A stretch of DNA of 64,000 nucleotides, taken from contig JAVHJL010000013.1 of the NCBI GenBank assembly GCA_036971715.1, positions 372,001 to 436,000 on the forward strand. The letters run 5' to 3'. Below the pieces are notes generated by a model. The model was not told where the DNA came from and ran no database searches. It was given only the letters and a program-made list of their open reading frames with translations. Numbering within the stretch: the first letter of the stretch is position 1; each line of letters begins with the position of its first letter. Of the stretch, positions 22,744 through 33,215 are shown piece after piece. The stretch comes from Arthrobotrys musiformis (taxonomy: Eukaryota > Ascomycota > Orbiliomycetes > Orbiliales > Orbiliaceae). Made by a program: the position numbers and the translations under genes.

Positions 22744-23473
22744 CTATCTTCCCAGAATCCTCTTTCGGATCTGAGCCTCAAAGTCTTCATTAATCCCCCC
22801 GATAACAAAAAGTTCGAGGAGAATCTCGACCGACATGTCCTTGATCAACCTCGTGGAAAGACCGTCCAGGAGTTCCAGAAATCCAGGGTTGGAACTCCCG
22901 GTGAGACAAGAGTACGCATCGTTCAAGAAATGGAATTCATCTTGACTGGTGATCTTAGGGAACGTTTCACGGTATTCCGGCGAGGCGACAGTCTCGAGAA
23001 TCTGAAGCATGAGAGCTGGAACTTCGAGAAAATCGGCCCCGAACAGGATCCACTTCATCTCCTCTAGGTCGTCGCTAGTGGTAACGCCACCCGCAGAGTA
23101 TAGCCAGCGTAGTACTCTATCGAAGGAACGGCACTGAACGGTGGGAACAGGGAAGGGGATTTCATTTCGATTCTCTCGTCGGATTCCATCATTAACCTTT
23201 CGGAAATATCCAGATTGCGTACAAGTGATAGCTCCGTGGAGCTTGTAGATCTTGTTATCAACTGTGACGATTTGATCGGCATATTCATCACCCGGGGTAG
23301 CACTTCAGATTGTTAGCGTAACTACTTCCTAGCCTATTTGCGTAAGGGGCAATAAAAAATTACCTTTTGATCTCATTATCGCGAGTTTGCTTAGCTGTGA
23401 GTCTTGGCTTATGCCCTGGCGTGCTTTTAGAAGGACGAACCGCTCCGCTCGTGCCGCTAGCTAGGGTTGACAT
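22744..23473 (-). CDS. BTB/POZ protein, array member 6
   Basis: Exons 23473-23364 and 23302-22744 join to 222 codons. The intron (GTAATT...TCTGAAG, 61 nt) is phase 2. Exon 1 (MSTLASGTSGAVRPSK) ends LTAKQTRDNEIKR. Exon 2 reads TPGDEYADQIVTVD, YKLHGAITCTQSGYFRK, IPFPVPTV, FDRVLRWLYSAGGVT and SPEYRETFPK, then LLDGLSTRLIKDMSVEIL. The full frame is open; an internal ATG at 23058 has no special status. An apparent leader intron ends with TTTCTAG at 23493. It is the outermost and shortest member of the same-strand array. Confidence 0.9.
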
Positions 23474-23786
23474 ACTGATAATTGAGAGGTATCTAGAAAT
23501 TGACGTTAGATTCGATCTTTAAAAAGGTGCATTACGACAGAAATTTGTTACTGGGAAGTAGTGTCGAGATGCTTGGATGGTTGCGTCCAATTCAAAAGGT
23601 TGATATTTGATGTAATGGTGTCAGAATGAAGTATCACCGGTCACAAGCCGGTTCTAGACGTTTATAGCTGCGCTCAGCAAGATCTTGGACAACGCGCTTC
23701 CCTTGTTGAGCAACCTATTTTGGATCGGGCTTTATGCACATAAAACGAACGTGTGAATTATTAGGCAGGCACGACACAAGTTAATT

Positions 23787-23818
23787 TACATTGGCAGAAA
23801 TACATTGGCAGAAATACA
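23787..23818. repeat. 14-nt tandem repeat, slightly more than two copies
   Basis: The unit TACATTGGCAGAAA occurs twice head to tail, followed by TACATA. It is non-coding, in the AT-rich spacer between array member 6 and the next BTB-like gene. Probably replication slippage. Confidence 0.8.
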
Positions 23819-24172
23819 TAGTTTTAAGGACGAGGGATATGAACCGTATTAATTTCGCAGCGGGTAGCATTAACTCGTCTGTCCCGCTTTACAGGACGCC
23901 TATGGAAGTTTATCTCCCTCGAATCCTCCTCCCCTTCCTCCCTTCCTCTTCCAGCAAAAATACACTCCTGACTTTGTAACGACGACCCCGGGCGATGTAC
24001 GGTTAAATACTCGTTCGTTGGGGCTAAATAGATATCGATTGTTAGACGGGAAGACGGCTTAGCCTAGAATTAAGGATGCATTGGCACATACCTTTCCATA
24101 TACTCTACACCACCCAGGCGATATCTACAATACAGCCGTCCTCGTGCAATAAAGAATCGATGATGCAGGGGT

Positions 24173-24186
24173 GGGGGGGGGGGGGG
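24173..24186. repeat. G14 homopolymer
   Basis: An uninterrupted run of 14 G preceded by GGGGT. It is intergenic, prone to slippage and assembly error, and could form G-rich structures. No gene overlaps it. Confidence 0.9.
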
Positions 24187-24482
24187 TCTCGAGGGCTTAA
24201 TGGGGCCTTGTGAACGCACGTCGATGGGGTTTGGGCGGGGCGGCATTTAAGAGTTTCCTTCACTTCGATCGAGGGGCGGTGATGAGAATAGGAGGAGCGA
24301 CGTTAATAGCAGTAGGCTAGTGGGTGTGATATTATTATGGTACCGGTGGGATAAGCTCGTAAGGGACGAAAGTCGTCAAATGATTAGATTATTATGGAAG
24401 GATGCCTCATGACTCTCAAAGAATATGTGTTCGGGGATTTGAATTTAACCATAGCGCTTCGGTGCCGATAATACCACCTTGT

Positions 24483-25246
24483 TTAAACTACGTGAGTATA
24501 AGCTCCGTATAGCCTCGGGTATGAACATCCGAGTTTAAATAGGAAGATTGGAAGGACTCTGGAATTAAGAGACCTGAGAATGGCAATGTGAAAGTCTGGG
24601 CAGAAACTATACCAATGGCCTAAGATAATATCAAGCTGCCATGGCGCCGCAATACTGCCAATGGCTTGGGCTAGACCGACTATGAGGGAAAGTTCAGTTA
24701 GCTCCCGACAACCGCCCTTGTAGTTGTTGGTACAGGCAGTATCCAAAAGTTTGAACGCATGTGGGAACATGTCGTTCATCGGCGCACAAATATACTCCTC
24801 TGACGACATCGTGTCAAGGATGTCGTCTTGGAGGCTCTTGACTCCAAACCTCCCCGCGGCAATGTACAATGCCAGCAGAAACCTTGGGGAGTCACACAAA
24901 GTGGCCCCCTCGGCCCAGTCCAACCAGGCTTTCACCCGGGTGAATATTTCCGGGCGTACGTCCGGAAGATGGACGTGGAATAGGCCGCCTTGACCCCAAG
25001 CCAACAGGTGGCTGGGCCTCCGAATGCTTGTTTGCCAATGGATCCTCGACCAATCCAACTTGAAGATAGTGGCCTTGGTCCCTCTCCCTGTGTGGACCCA
25101 TACATTCCTGGATCGGCTGTAAATATTCATTGTTAGGTTCCATTACACCCTTTGTTGTTGCGCATACAGGGGGCTTAAACATCTAGCTACACTTTAACTA
25201 TCTATACTAGGAGGACCTACTTTGATGATGGTTGAACGAAGTTCAT
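24483..25246 (-). CDS. Divergent BTB-like protein, two exons
   Basis: Proposed exons 25246-25221 and 25116-24483 join to 219 codons, with intron GTAGGT...TTTACAG (104 nt, CCTAAC branch, phase 2). The very short first exon (MNFVQPSSN) is the least certain part; translation could instead begin within the long exon. After the junction come NVWVHTGRG, FKLDWSRIHWQTS, FHVHLPDVRPEIFTRVKAWLDWAEGATL and a helical region (ALYIAAGRFGVKSLQDDILDTMSS). The order and spacing match the array's second exon, and the EGA and SPRF pieces parallel its 'GA...DD' stretch. The S-YF helix motif is replaced by SHLLAW. It shares orientation with the array and is probably an outlying member. Confidence 0.65.
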
Positions 25247-26170
25247 TTTGATAGAAAGTGGGGGTGAGCCGGTCTCGGTTCGTTTGGAGCTGGTAAGCAG
25301 CTGATAACGCGTCAAGATAGTTAGGTTGTTGAAAGCCGCAAATAAATTGCTGATCGATCGGAGGAGAAGTCAGTCTCGTAACCAAGTTGTGAGGAGGAGT
25401 AAGGATGAAAGATGGGAGTCTGAAAGCTCTGATGGGTGTTGTGGTAAATATATAATACCCAATTAGAGTCTGCCGAGCGTAGGCTTTCTAGTTTTGACAC
25501 TGTTGAGCCAGCTCTCCATATCTTGTCAAGCACCGTCTGGCCTCGAGACTAATAGGTTACTATGTGCTGAGACAGATAATTTCCTATTGGTTACAAGGCT
25601 AAGTTTCCTAGCTGAACGGTATTTGTAGAACTCGAACCATGCTATATACCTAGGAACTGTGCCAGGAAAGGGGGGGTGATTGATACGGTATCAATACGGT
25701 ATTGTTACCATAATGCGTCTTACAACGGTATTGAGAGCAAAGAACGGCATATAAATCGGATTACAACGGTATTCAAAAAAACCCTTCTTCTGGCACAGTA
25801 GGTAGTATATATCTGCGGACGTCTACTGGACGGCCTCGGAGCTACCAGCCCCCGACTCAAACTGCGAACTGCCACGTATAAGTAGAATCCAGGTCAGAGA
25901 TCGGTTTTCCTACTCTTCAACAATACTACTATGGATGCTCCTAGTATTTCTAGCGCTTAGACGCCCTCTTTTTTCGTTTTTCTTCTTTGACATATTGGTA
26001 CTGTAATGGGGGAATGATTTCATTTCGGGGATGTTTATTTCTCCTTATTACTTCTACCTACTTTAGTTCAGTGACGAGTGCTGAGACTCCCACCCTTCCT
26101 ACAAGGAGCTAGTTTGGCCTTTGCATGTACCTTAGCTATATTCGTGACAAGCTTATCCCACTTCCTCCTG

Positions 26171-26946
26171 CTATAGAAATATAGAACGCCCGTGGTCTCG
26201 CGGTGGGCTCCTAACACTCAAACAGCACCTCTCCCGCATCATAACCACCACCTCCTCAGCCGCTAGCTCAACCAGCCCCAAAAATCTCGGATTCACCCCA
26301 TCCATCTGCCTAACCGCAAATAATAGGTCCCTTAACCCGCCTTCACCCCCCGCTGCCAACAAAACATGAATAAGAGCATGCAACCCGACCCTTCCATCAT
26401 ACCCATACAGCTCATTAATAAACACACATACTGCTTCCAGGCTGGTATCAATCCCTAGCGCCGTCGCTTCGGCAAACGGTAACTCCCGCGCATGGTGTAT
26501 AAGTGCTTTATTCAGCTGTGCGTTCAACTCCATCGTTAGCATGCCAATACCCAACTCTTGCGCGGCTTTGTAGAACTTCAGTGTTGTGGACCAGTGCATT
26601 AATTGACTTTTACTTGAGGGCCAGATGGCACGGTGGAGTTCTTTTCGGTAGATCCATGTGAGGACTCTGTATAGCGTCGATCTTGAGTCGCAGGGGATTA
26701 TGGCCTTTTTGTTGGATTGCGGGGTTAGGAGGGCGCGGATTAATGTGGAGTAGGCGGTTACGACGGATCTATGGACAGGGATCGTGCAGGTGAGGGGACA
26801 TTTGGACCAGACAAGGGTTACGTCTGGTGGGGCCCTTAGCTTCGTGTATTTTCTGGAGTTAGGTTAGATTTTATGATATTAAGACGTACAACTGTACAGT
26901 GGGGATTTGCGACTTACTCGATAAGGTCGTCTAGTGTTTTCTCCAT
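26171..26946 (-). CDS. Divergent BTB-like protein, two exons
   Basis: Exons 26946-26918 and 26852-26171 join to 236 codons. The intron (GTAAGT...CTCCAG, 65 nt, CCTAAC branch) is phase 2. Residues 1-20 (MEKTLDDLIEKYTKLRAPP) lead into PDVTLVWSKCPLTCTIPVHR, TAYSTLIRALL, KKAIIPCDSRSTLYRVLTWIYRKEL and a helical module (TTLKFYKAAQELGIGMLTMEL). This is a BTB order with the His-Arg and Trp-x-Tyr positions kept. The visible long frame begins only at 26599, but the reading frame upstream is open to the acceptor. No other domain is seen. The two nearest genes (24.5 and 27.3 kb) have the same layout and orientation. Confidence 0.75.
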
Positions 26947-27267
26947 CGATATCGCGTATACTCTGAGATATAGAATGTGTTTACTGGTGTTTATGAGCGT
27001 AGACTTCTATGGTCGTCGAGGCAGCAGTAATAGTATAGTACGATATAACGCCCCACATGCGTAATCTAAGGATATAGTAATTATCCAGACTATTCAGTTT
27101 CTGATATTGTACTCCGAGGGTGGTCTCGTTCCCAGCTCCGAAGATTCTACCCGGGAACCAGAAGGGCAAATTCAACCGTTCGAAACGAAAATAACCCACG
27201 CGCCATACTACCTCCAAACTCCCGAAACACCAGTCAAAACAAAAAACTCAAAGCCATGAGTAAAGGA

Positions 27268-28055
27268 TTACACCGTTGAATAGACGGCAACCATAGTATC
27301 CTGAAAAAACCCCGGATGACAGTCTTCCACCTCCTTAACAGCATTCATAAATAGCCCCATCTTATGCGCCCCCCTCAAGTTTCTCAAATAAGCATTCAAC
27401 CTCTCCCCATCAATCCGACCACCGCACTCATAAAGTCTACACATCAAATCCACCTTCTTCTGTTCATCCGCGAAAGCCTCGTCCGCATCTTTTTTCCAGG
27501 CGTTACATTTCCATATATAATTCTGCACCGCTCTAGTGAGTATTCTTATCACTATGGGCAACTGCAGGTAATCCGCTGCGTTCAGAAGGTCGAGGGTTAT
27601 TGTATACCCCTCATCGGAGATAATATCCGCCGGCACGTCGAGACGACTGTCATAAAACCAGCGGATGAGTCTACTCATACACTCCCCATCGATCTCAGGG
27701 AGTCGAACCAGTCGTTCCTGTCCCTCGCGAAATCGCGATTTTGTGCAAGCGGCTTTGAAGAATTTGGATTTAGAGATGAAGAGTCTTTTGTGGACTTTGA
27801 ATTCTTCCTCTTCTTCGCCGGCGAGGATGGTTAGATCCTTCGGTAGGGTTTCGTAACATGTGCTTGGTCATGTTAGTACAATATAACGTTTGGGGGTTGG
27901 GGGTAGTACAAGTTTTTTGGGTGGAGGTAGGCGTTTACTGGCTCCTCGACCGGTTCATCGGTACCGTGGATATCTACATCCAGGTCTACTTGCGGTTGTG
28001 TAGACGATGGCTTCGCCCAGGACCAGATAAAGTCTGCGATCGTTGATCTGGACAT
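27268..28055 (-). CDS. BTB/POZ protein, two exons
   Basis: Exons 28055-27910 and 27862-27268 join to 246 codons. The intron is GTACTA...GACCAAG, 47 nt, with ACTAAC branch, phase 2. The donor is weak, but the frame demands it. Exon 1 (MSRSTIADFIWSWAKPSS) is acidic. Exon 2 contains a textbook BTB: KDLTILAGEEEEEFKVHKRL, FISKSKFFKAACTKS, RLPEIDGECMSRLIRWFYDSRLD. A helical tail follows (LLNAADYLQLPIVIRILTRAV). The longest ATG frame (27678) starts in mid-domain and is too short. It resembles the canonical BTB gene at 12.2 kb more than the six-gene array, and like the others ends soon after the helical region. Confidence 0.85.
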
Positions 28056-29063
28056 TATCACTGGCTCTGACTGCCTCTGGAGATGGGAAGGATGAAGGAA
28101 GTCGAGAGCTGGCAGCATGAATTGTAAAAGAAGGCTCCGGCGCCAAGACAATGTTTGGCGGCCGCCACAACACACAAATTGCAACAAAGCGCTGCGTTGT
28201 CTATCGTCCTATCGGTCGGGCTTGTGCTACCGCGCCCGCTCGGTCCCATCCTGGACAGCATGGCTCCAGACTAGATCAAAGTTACTGTTCGGCCGTTTCG
28301 CAGTTGCGGCTCCGCTGTTTCCAATTAACTACGTCAAGATATACGTCGATGCAGAGTTTGTATAAGTGGGATACCCTTCCCTGTTGAAGCTTCCTCAGCG
28401 TTGAGCCTTCTTCCCGTTTACTGGCGCAATTGACTTGATACAGCAGTCCCAAGTTCCAGATTGTCTATAATATAGTCACGGAAGCTCGAGGCCTCGTATA
28501 TACCTAAACATACGACGTTCTACTATGCGTTTCTTCAGGCTCCGGCTTGTCAACTTGCATCGCCTTTCCACGGGCCTAGACTAGAATCAAGTCCAATATT
28601 GATGCTTCATATCTTAGGATGGCGGTGCGTAATGTTATGAATTAACTACTTAGTAGAACTCTTGTAAATTGACCACAAACAAGCCCAGCCGACCTGACTC
28701 TAGATCTATCTATAGACTGGCGAGACAATGTATGAAACCCTCTTCTAACCCTCCAAAATCATAAATCCATGGAAAAAAAGATGTTGGCATTCCAGATTCA
28801 AACCTCGATATCTCGCACAAGTGGATCCATGTAGGGACCAGAGCTAGCCTCGAATCGACCAGGGCCCGGGATCCATATATCCCCTGCACATGCCGCCTTG
28901 GCCATAATCCCGCCAAGCCTTCCGATCTCTTAGCCCGCGATAAAAGCCCCCACAGGCATCCCGTCGGAACTTCAGCCTCGTCCTCAACTACTCAAAGTAT
29001 CCTAATTCAATCTAATACCTATAATATCTATGCCAGAACGGCATTCGTCGTAAGATAGAAATA
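28056..29063. other. Divergent intergenic region
   Basis: Should hold the promoters of the BTB gene to the left and of the TPR-like gene to the right. No supported coding sequence was found, and the small frames on both strands lack features. Confidence 0.5.
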
Positions 29064-30602
29064 ATGTCCGGTCAAAAGAATTACAACCCCTTCGCACGAA
29101 ACTCAAATTCCGCACCCCGCGACACAGTCACATCCAACCAAGGATACCTAATACCGAACGGGCGCAGCCCACCGACACAAACAGTCCCAGTATTCCCCGC
29201 CCTATCATCCATATCGCAAAATAGACCAAACACCACTACAAATCCAACCTCAACAGCGCCTGCGGGGAACAACTACTTCGAAAACGTAGATAAGACCGAC
29301 TCGGATCGTTACACCAAATTCGTAAATACCCTGGAATCGCGGCGGACCGAGGCATCCCAAGTACCGACGTGGCCGGGTTCCGGCGGGCTGTACCCACTAA
29401 AGAATGAGGAGAGGAGTGCGAGCGGATTATCTTCCAGATCTAATAACGAAGAAAAGAGGACTTCTATCGGCGCATCGCGGCCATTACAAGAGAACTCCGT
29501 GGCGACAGGACCATGGATAACAAGAAACAAAAGCCCCCCAGAGACACAAGCACTGCCAGCTCGACCGGTGGTCAAGGGTCCCGTGATACCGCCCGGATAC
29601 ACCTCAACGACCGATAATCGTGCTCTACTGCACACAAAACGACAATCAGAACCAGAAAACAAGGCCCTAGGTGCAACGGCGCCATGGCCACCTCCCACCA
29701 GAGAGAAACAAATACAAGAGTTAAACGCGGCACTTGAAGAGCTTCGGCTCAAGGACCTAGAGGAATCTTTCCAACAGTCGCTAGATCAGTTCGAAAAGGT
29801 CGTGCAAGGTTTCGCGAAGCAACCGGGGAGCTCACCGCCACCGCCAATACCACCAAAAACTAAGAATCACCCCACAAATGATACGAATACGGTGACAGCA
29901 GCAGTCCAAACCTCACCTCTATCCCCGCAAAACCCACCTCCATTTACACCCTTACCCGGGCAACTACATGAACAAAGGCGGGGACGACCTCCCCCAGCCG
30001 CCGCACCCGCAAAAACCAAGTCCAGTAGCCCCCCTAAAAAAGACCCATACTTCAACCGCCGCGCGGAATTCCACCTCCAAGGATGGCTAAACGAATCCGA
30101 CAACGGCGACTGGGCAACGGCGACCGAACATCTCGACGTCGTTGAAACAATGATCATAGAAAAATGGGGTTCCATCAAAGCCGCCCCTCCCAAAACAATC
30201 AACGGCTTCATCACATCTAAAATAATGCAATTGATCCGCGACAACAAAGACGCAGAAGCCCTGGAGCTCGTCAAGTTTCTGGAACAAGATAGGAAAAAGA
30301 GAAACGAAAAACAACTGTCCGGCAGCTTTTTATTAGCGCAGGCAGTACTTTACCTACGATATAAAGAGTACGAAGGAGCGAAAGCGACTTGTATGAAGTT
30401 TCTTAGTCCGGAAGTTTTGCAGCTGTTGAAGCAGGATCCGAATGATTCCGCGGATGTGAGTCTGGGTAGTTGGCTTATGACAGAGATACTGAAACGGAAC
30501 GGGAAGCTAGTGGAGGCGAAGTTTTGGCAGGCACAGATTAAGCCTGGGCTTGAGATTCATAGTTGGTATAGATGGGCGGAGTATTGTATCCGCGGGCGGT
30601 AG
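29064..30602 (+). CDS. Pro/Ser-rich protein with coiled coil and TPR-like helical C-terminus
   Basis: A single-exon frame of 512 codons. Residues 1 to about 210 are low-complexity (Asn, Pro, Ser, Thr) without motifs. A coiled-coil candidate follows (KQIQELNAALEELRLKDLEE), then a Pro-rich linker with PPPPIPPK. From about residue 330 the sequence becomes ordered and helical: AEFHLQGWLNESDNGDWATA, AEALELVKFLEQDRKKR, LAQAVLYLRYKEYEGAKATC and KRNGKLVEAKFWQAQIKPG. The ~35-residue helix pairs with small residues at TPR positions suggest tetratricopeptide-like repeats. It may be a scaffold protein. I recognise no named family. It is the only clearly non-BTB gene between 24 and 34 kb. Confidence 0.85.
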   Translation: MSGQKNYNPFARNSNSAPRDTVTSNQGYLIPNGRSPPTQTVPVFPALSSISQNRPNTTTNPTSTAPAGNNYFENVDKTDSDRYTKFVNTLESRRTEASQVPTWPGSGGLYPLKNEERSASGLSSRSNNEEKRTSIGASRPLQENSVATGPWITRNKSPPETQALPARPVVKGPVIPPGYTSTTDNRALLHTKRQSEPENKALGATAPWPPPTREKQIQELNAALEELRLKDLEESFQQSLDQFEKVVQGFAKQPGSSPPPPIPPKTKNHPTNDTNTVTAAVQTSPLSPQNPPPFTPLPGQLHEQRRGRPPPAAAPAKTKSSSPPKKDPYFNRRAEFHLQGWLNESDNGDWATATEHLDVVETMIIEKWGSIKAAPPKTINGFITSKIMQLIRDNKDAEALELVKFLEQDRKKRNEKQLSGSFLLAQAVLYLRYKEYEGAKATCMKFLSPEVLQLLKQDPNDSADVSLGSWLMTEILKRNGKLVEAKFWQAQIKPGLEIHSWYRWAEYCIRGR

Positions 30603-31288
30603 CCTTGTCCCGGACCGCGGTAGCCGTAGAAAACCTGAGCCATTGTACACCCATTGATATAACGATGTGGGCTAAAGACACAGCATAGACCCACGGCGGA
30701 GTGTATATGCACTGAATCTTGATGAACATGCCATGCACGACGGCTGAGGAATGAAAAACCTTTATACGGTTGGAAAAGGGGGGGGCCAAGCGTAAGCATT
30801 CCCATTAACTACACAACAACTAAAGCTTAGAAGAATGGAGTTTTGTAGTTGTACTCTGATCATCACCGATGATTCCCACGGATGAATGAGTTTCTCTGCC
30901 TTTCGTGGTCGGCTTTTTTAAGATCTTCCGAACACTTATTGCGGTCATAAGTGCAAACACTCCTCTGTTCTTCCATACATACTTATTAGCCCTGTTTTTG
31001 TCACATCTCACACCTCTTATAAAATTTTTTGACATTGACAGCTCATTATTTTGGAATCTTCTTCTTTCTTCTGCTGCTTTTTATTTTTCTTGTTCAAGAG
31101 CGTGGGTTGATAGTATTGGTGTATATTTTAAATCCTTTGAATGGATACATTTGTACCTATTTTTTGTCGGCTATCTATAACATTTTAGGTACTACCTATG
31201 AAGCTAGCTGGCATCCTCGAGCCGCCCCACGAAAGTATTTTACATACAAATCTCGAACCATAGTGAAATCTAAGATCGATATCCTCGT

Positions 31289-32671
31289 TCAATAAAAAAA
31301 GAAATGGTCATCTGGTTCGCGCTTCTGGAGCTCCAAAATCGGTTCAACCGGATCACAGTCGTGACACCAAGCAGGTTCAAAGCACTGTTGATAGGGACGA
31401 GGAGGACCGTTGAGGTAATCCCACTTGTCGGCGAACACCATCCGAGGACCAAGACCCATCACGCCTTTCCATTCTTTGAAGGTTCGTTCCAGAATTGTGT
31501 GAAACCCGCCGGTGTGGAACATAATGTTGCGTCCATCGGGTTTATTGTCGACGAGGGAAGCCAGTTCCGACTCGATGTAGTCGGCCGGTTGGAACCTGAC
31601 AATTAGTTCAGCCAGTTTCTCACGATTCCAATCGCACGCGGGACCTCTGAAACAAAACAGTTTACAAAGCATTCGGATGGCGTAGAGCCCAATCAGAGAC
31701 CCCTTATACGGAAACTCCCTGAGATCAAAAAAAATGGCATTCATGATGGCTCGGACCATAGAATGCATCTGAAGATCGGTAGCAGCTTTGATGTCGCTGA
31801 GAATCTTCGAGGCGATCATCATTGATCCGTCGGTGCCTTGGGGCTCAAGCCTGGGGTAATCGAGACTACCATTGACTTCGTACCCCATGATTTCGTAGAC
31901 GCCGGCATACATGAAACGGATGACGGTTTTCATGGAGTTAATGTTGATGTCGAGTCCTCTGATCGTCTCAGCCTCTCCCGCGGCTCCCTTGTAACGACAT
32001 CGATCGCTGATGTAGCGTGACCAATTGCAGGCAATACCACGGTGGACCTCGAAGGCCCAGAACTTGTCGACGTTATTGGAACTCTCCAAGATGAGGTCAC
32101 ATAACGTGATATCCATGGCGAAGACCCCCATCATTTCACCGAGCCCTGGTCTCCCCGCCAACCACGTCAGGGTTACACATCAGCAAAATGCTCCCCAACA
32201 CACACAACAAAGCCTCTTTCACAAATTCAGCTCGCCATCAACAACCAACGACTTACAGAAAGGAGTCTTCTTGTCCAGGAAACTCTTCACATCCATCTCT
32301 GGAACATTCCCATCGACATCTTCTATGTATAAGATCAATCCATCAAGAGGATGTGGGTGAGTTTTCTCCTTCCAAACCTCTTTGCCATCTCTCGAGTCAC
32401 ACCCGAAGAAGACGGTGTAACCATACAAGGTCATGTTAACTGACGTCATCTTATCGATTGATATAGGCAAGCTCTTAGGTCTGAGGGCGCTTGATTGGGC
32501 TGTTGGGGTTGTGTCGCCTATACGGGAGGCGTACACAGTTAGCCACGAGGTCAAACCCGTGATCATTTCGGGTACCATCTGCCGCTTGCCGGAAGGCCGC
32601 GGTTTTAGAGCCTGGAGGGAGGCCCGGGAGCTAGTGTAGCTTCCCGAACCTACCCAGCCATCCAGGCTCAT
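31289..32671 (-). CDS. BTB-like protein, possibly with an N-terminal extension exon
   Basis: The domain-bearing frame is 32134-31289: AMDITLCDLILESS, FWAFEVHRGIACNWSRYI, IRGLDININSMKTVIRFMYAGVYE and a helical part (SDIKAATDLQMHSMVRAIMNAI). These fit a divergent BTB followed by helices. A second frame, 32671-32257, lies just upstream and ends at a GTAAGT donor. The CAG acceptor at 32146 would join them in frame (phase 1, 111-nt intron) into 423 codons. The upstream part has coding character (VNMTLYGYTVFFGCDSRDG, GLILYIEDVDGNVPEMD) but no known domain. If the join is wrong, there are two genes, and the BTB one begins at ATG 32134 or 32131. The domain is reasonably sure, the fusion less so. Confidence 0.6.
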
Positions 32672-33124
32672 AGACCAGAGACAGTACCACAGGGAGGAAA
32701 GACTGAGAGGGACTTACCGAAGGGGCTTTGGTCGATTCTTGTTGGAGTAGGAAGGAGTGGGGTAGAAGGATGGTGAAGGTTGGTGGTGGTGGTGGAATGG
32801 ATAGAATATGGTCGGGAAGCATCCACAGTAGTTAGTATGCTCTCGCGATGGCATTTCTCCACGGCCTCATCATGGATTCATCATTGTGCCTACGGTATCG
32901 ATGATGTCGTGGGCAAACCCTACTCAAGCCCTAATTCGTCAGATCGCGGGAATGAGGCGCCCAGTCATGGGAAGCGTACTGAGCTCTGTATATGAGCATT
33001 CCATTGTTCGCCTTGCTCCAAACTACATCCTAAGTCATAGGATTGAGTTAGCCCTGAAGACGACCTGAGGCAGAGGGATTAAGGTATATCTGCAGCTTCA
33101 CCCGCATCTAAATCTACATTTACA

Positions 33125-33149
33125 TTTATATCTAGATTTATATCTAGAT
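33125..33149. repeat. Two 12-nt repeats with embedded TCTAGA palindrome
   Basis: The unit TTTATATCTAGA is repeated with a 12-nt period. It sits about 70-90 nt upstream of the ATG at 33216 and could be part of its promoter, but simple AT-rich slippage is enough to explain it. Confidence 0.6.
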
Positions 33150-33215
33150 CGATACAAAGCCCAGGACTAGGACGGGATAGCTAAAAAGATAGCGCAGAGG
33201 ATTTTGACGACAGAT

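Noticed and set aside
23058..23064. Apparent frame break in array member 6 between two listed frames
   Set aside because: Direct translation from the acceptor at 23302 runs without a stop to 22744. The break was only an effect of where ATG codons fall.
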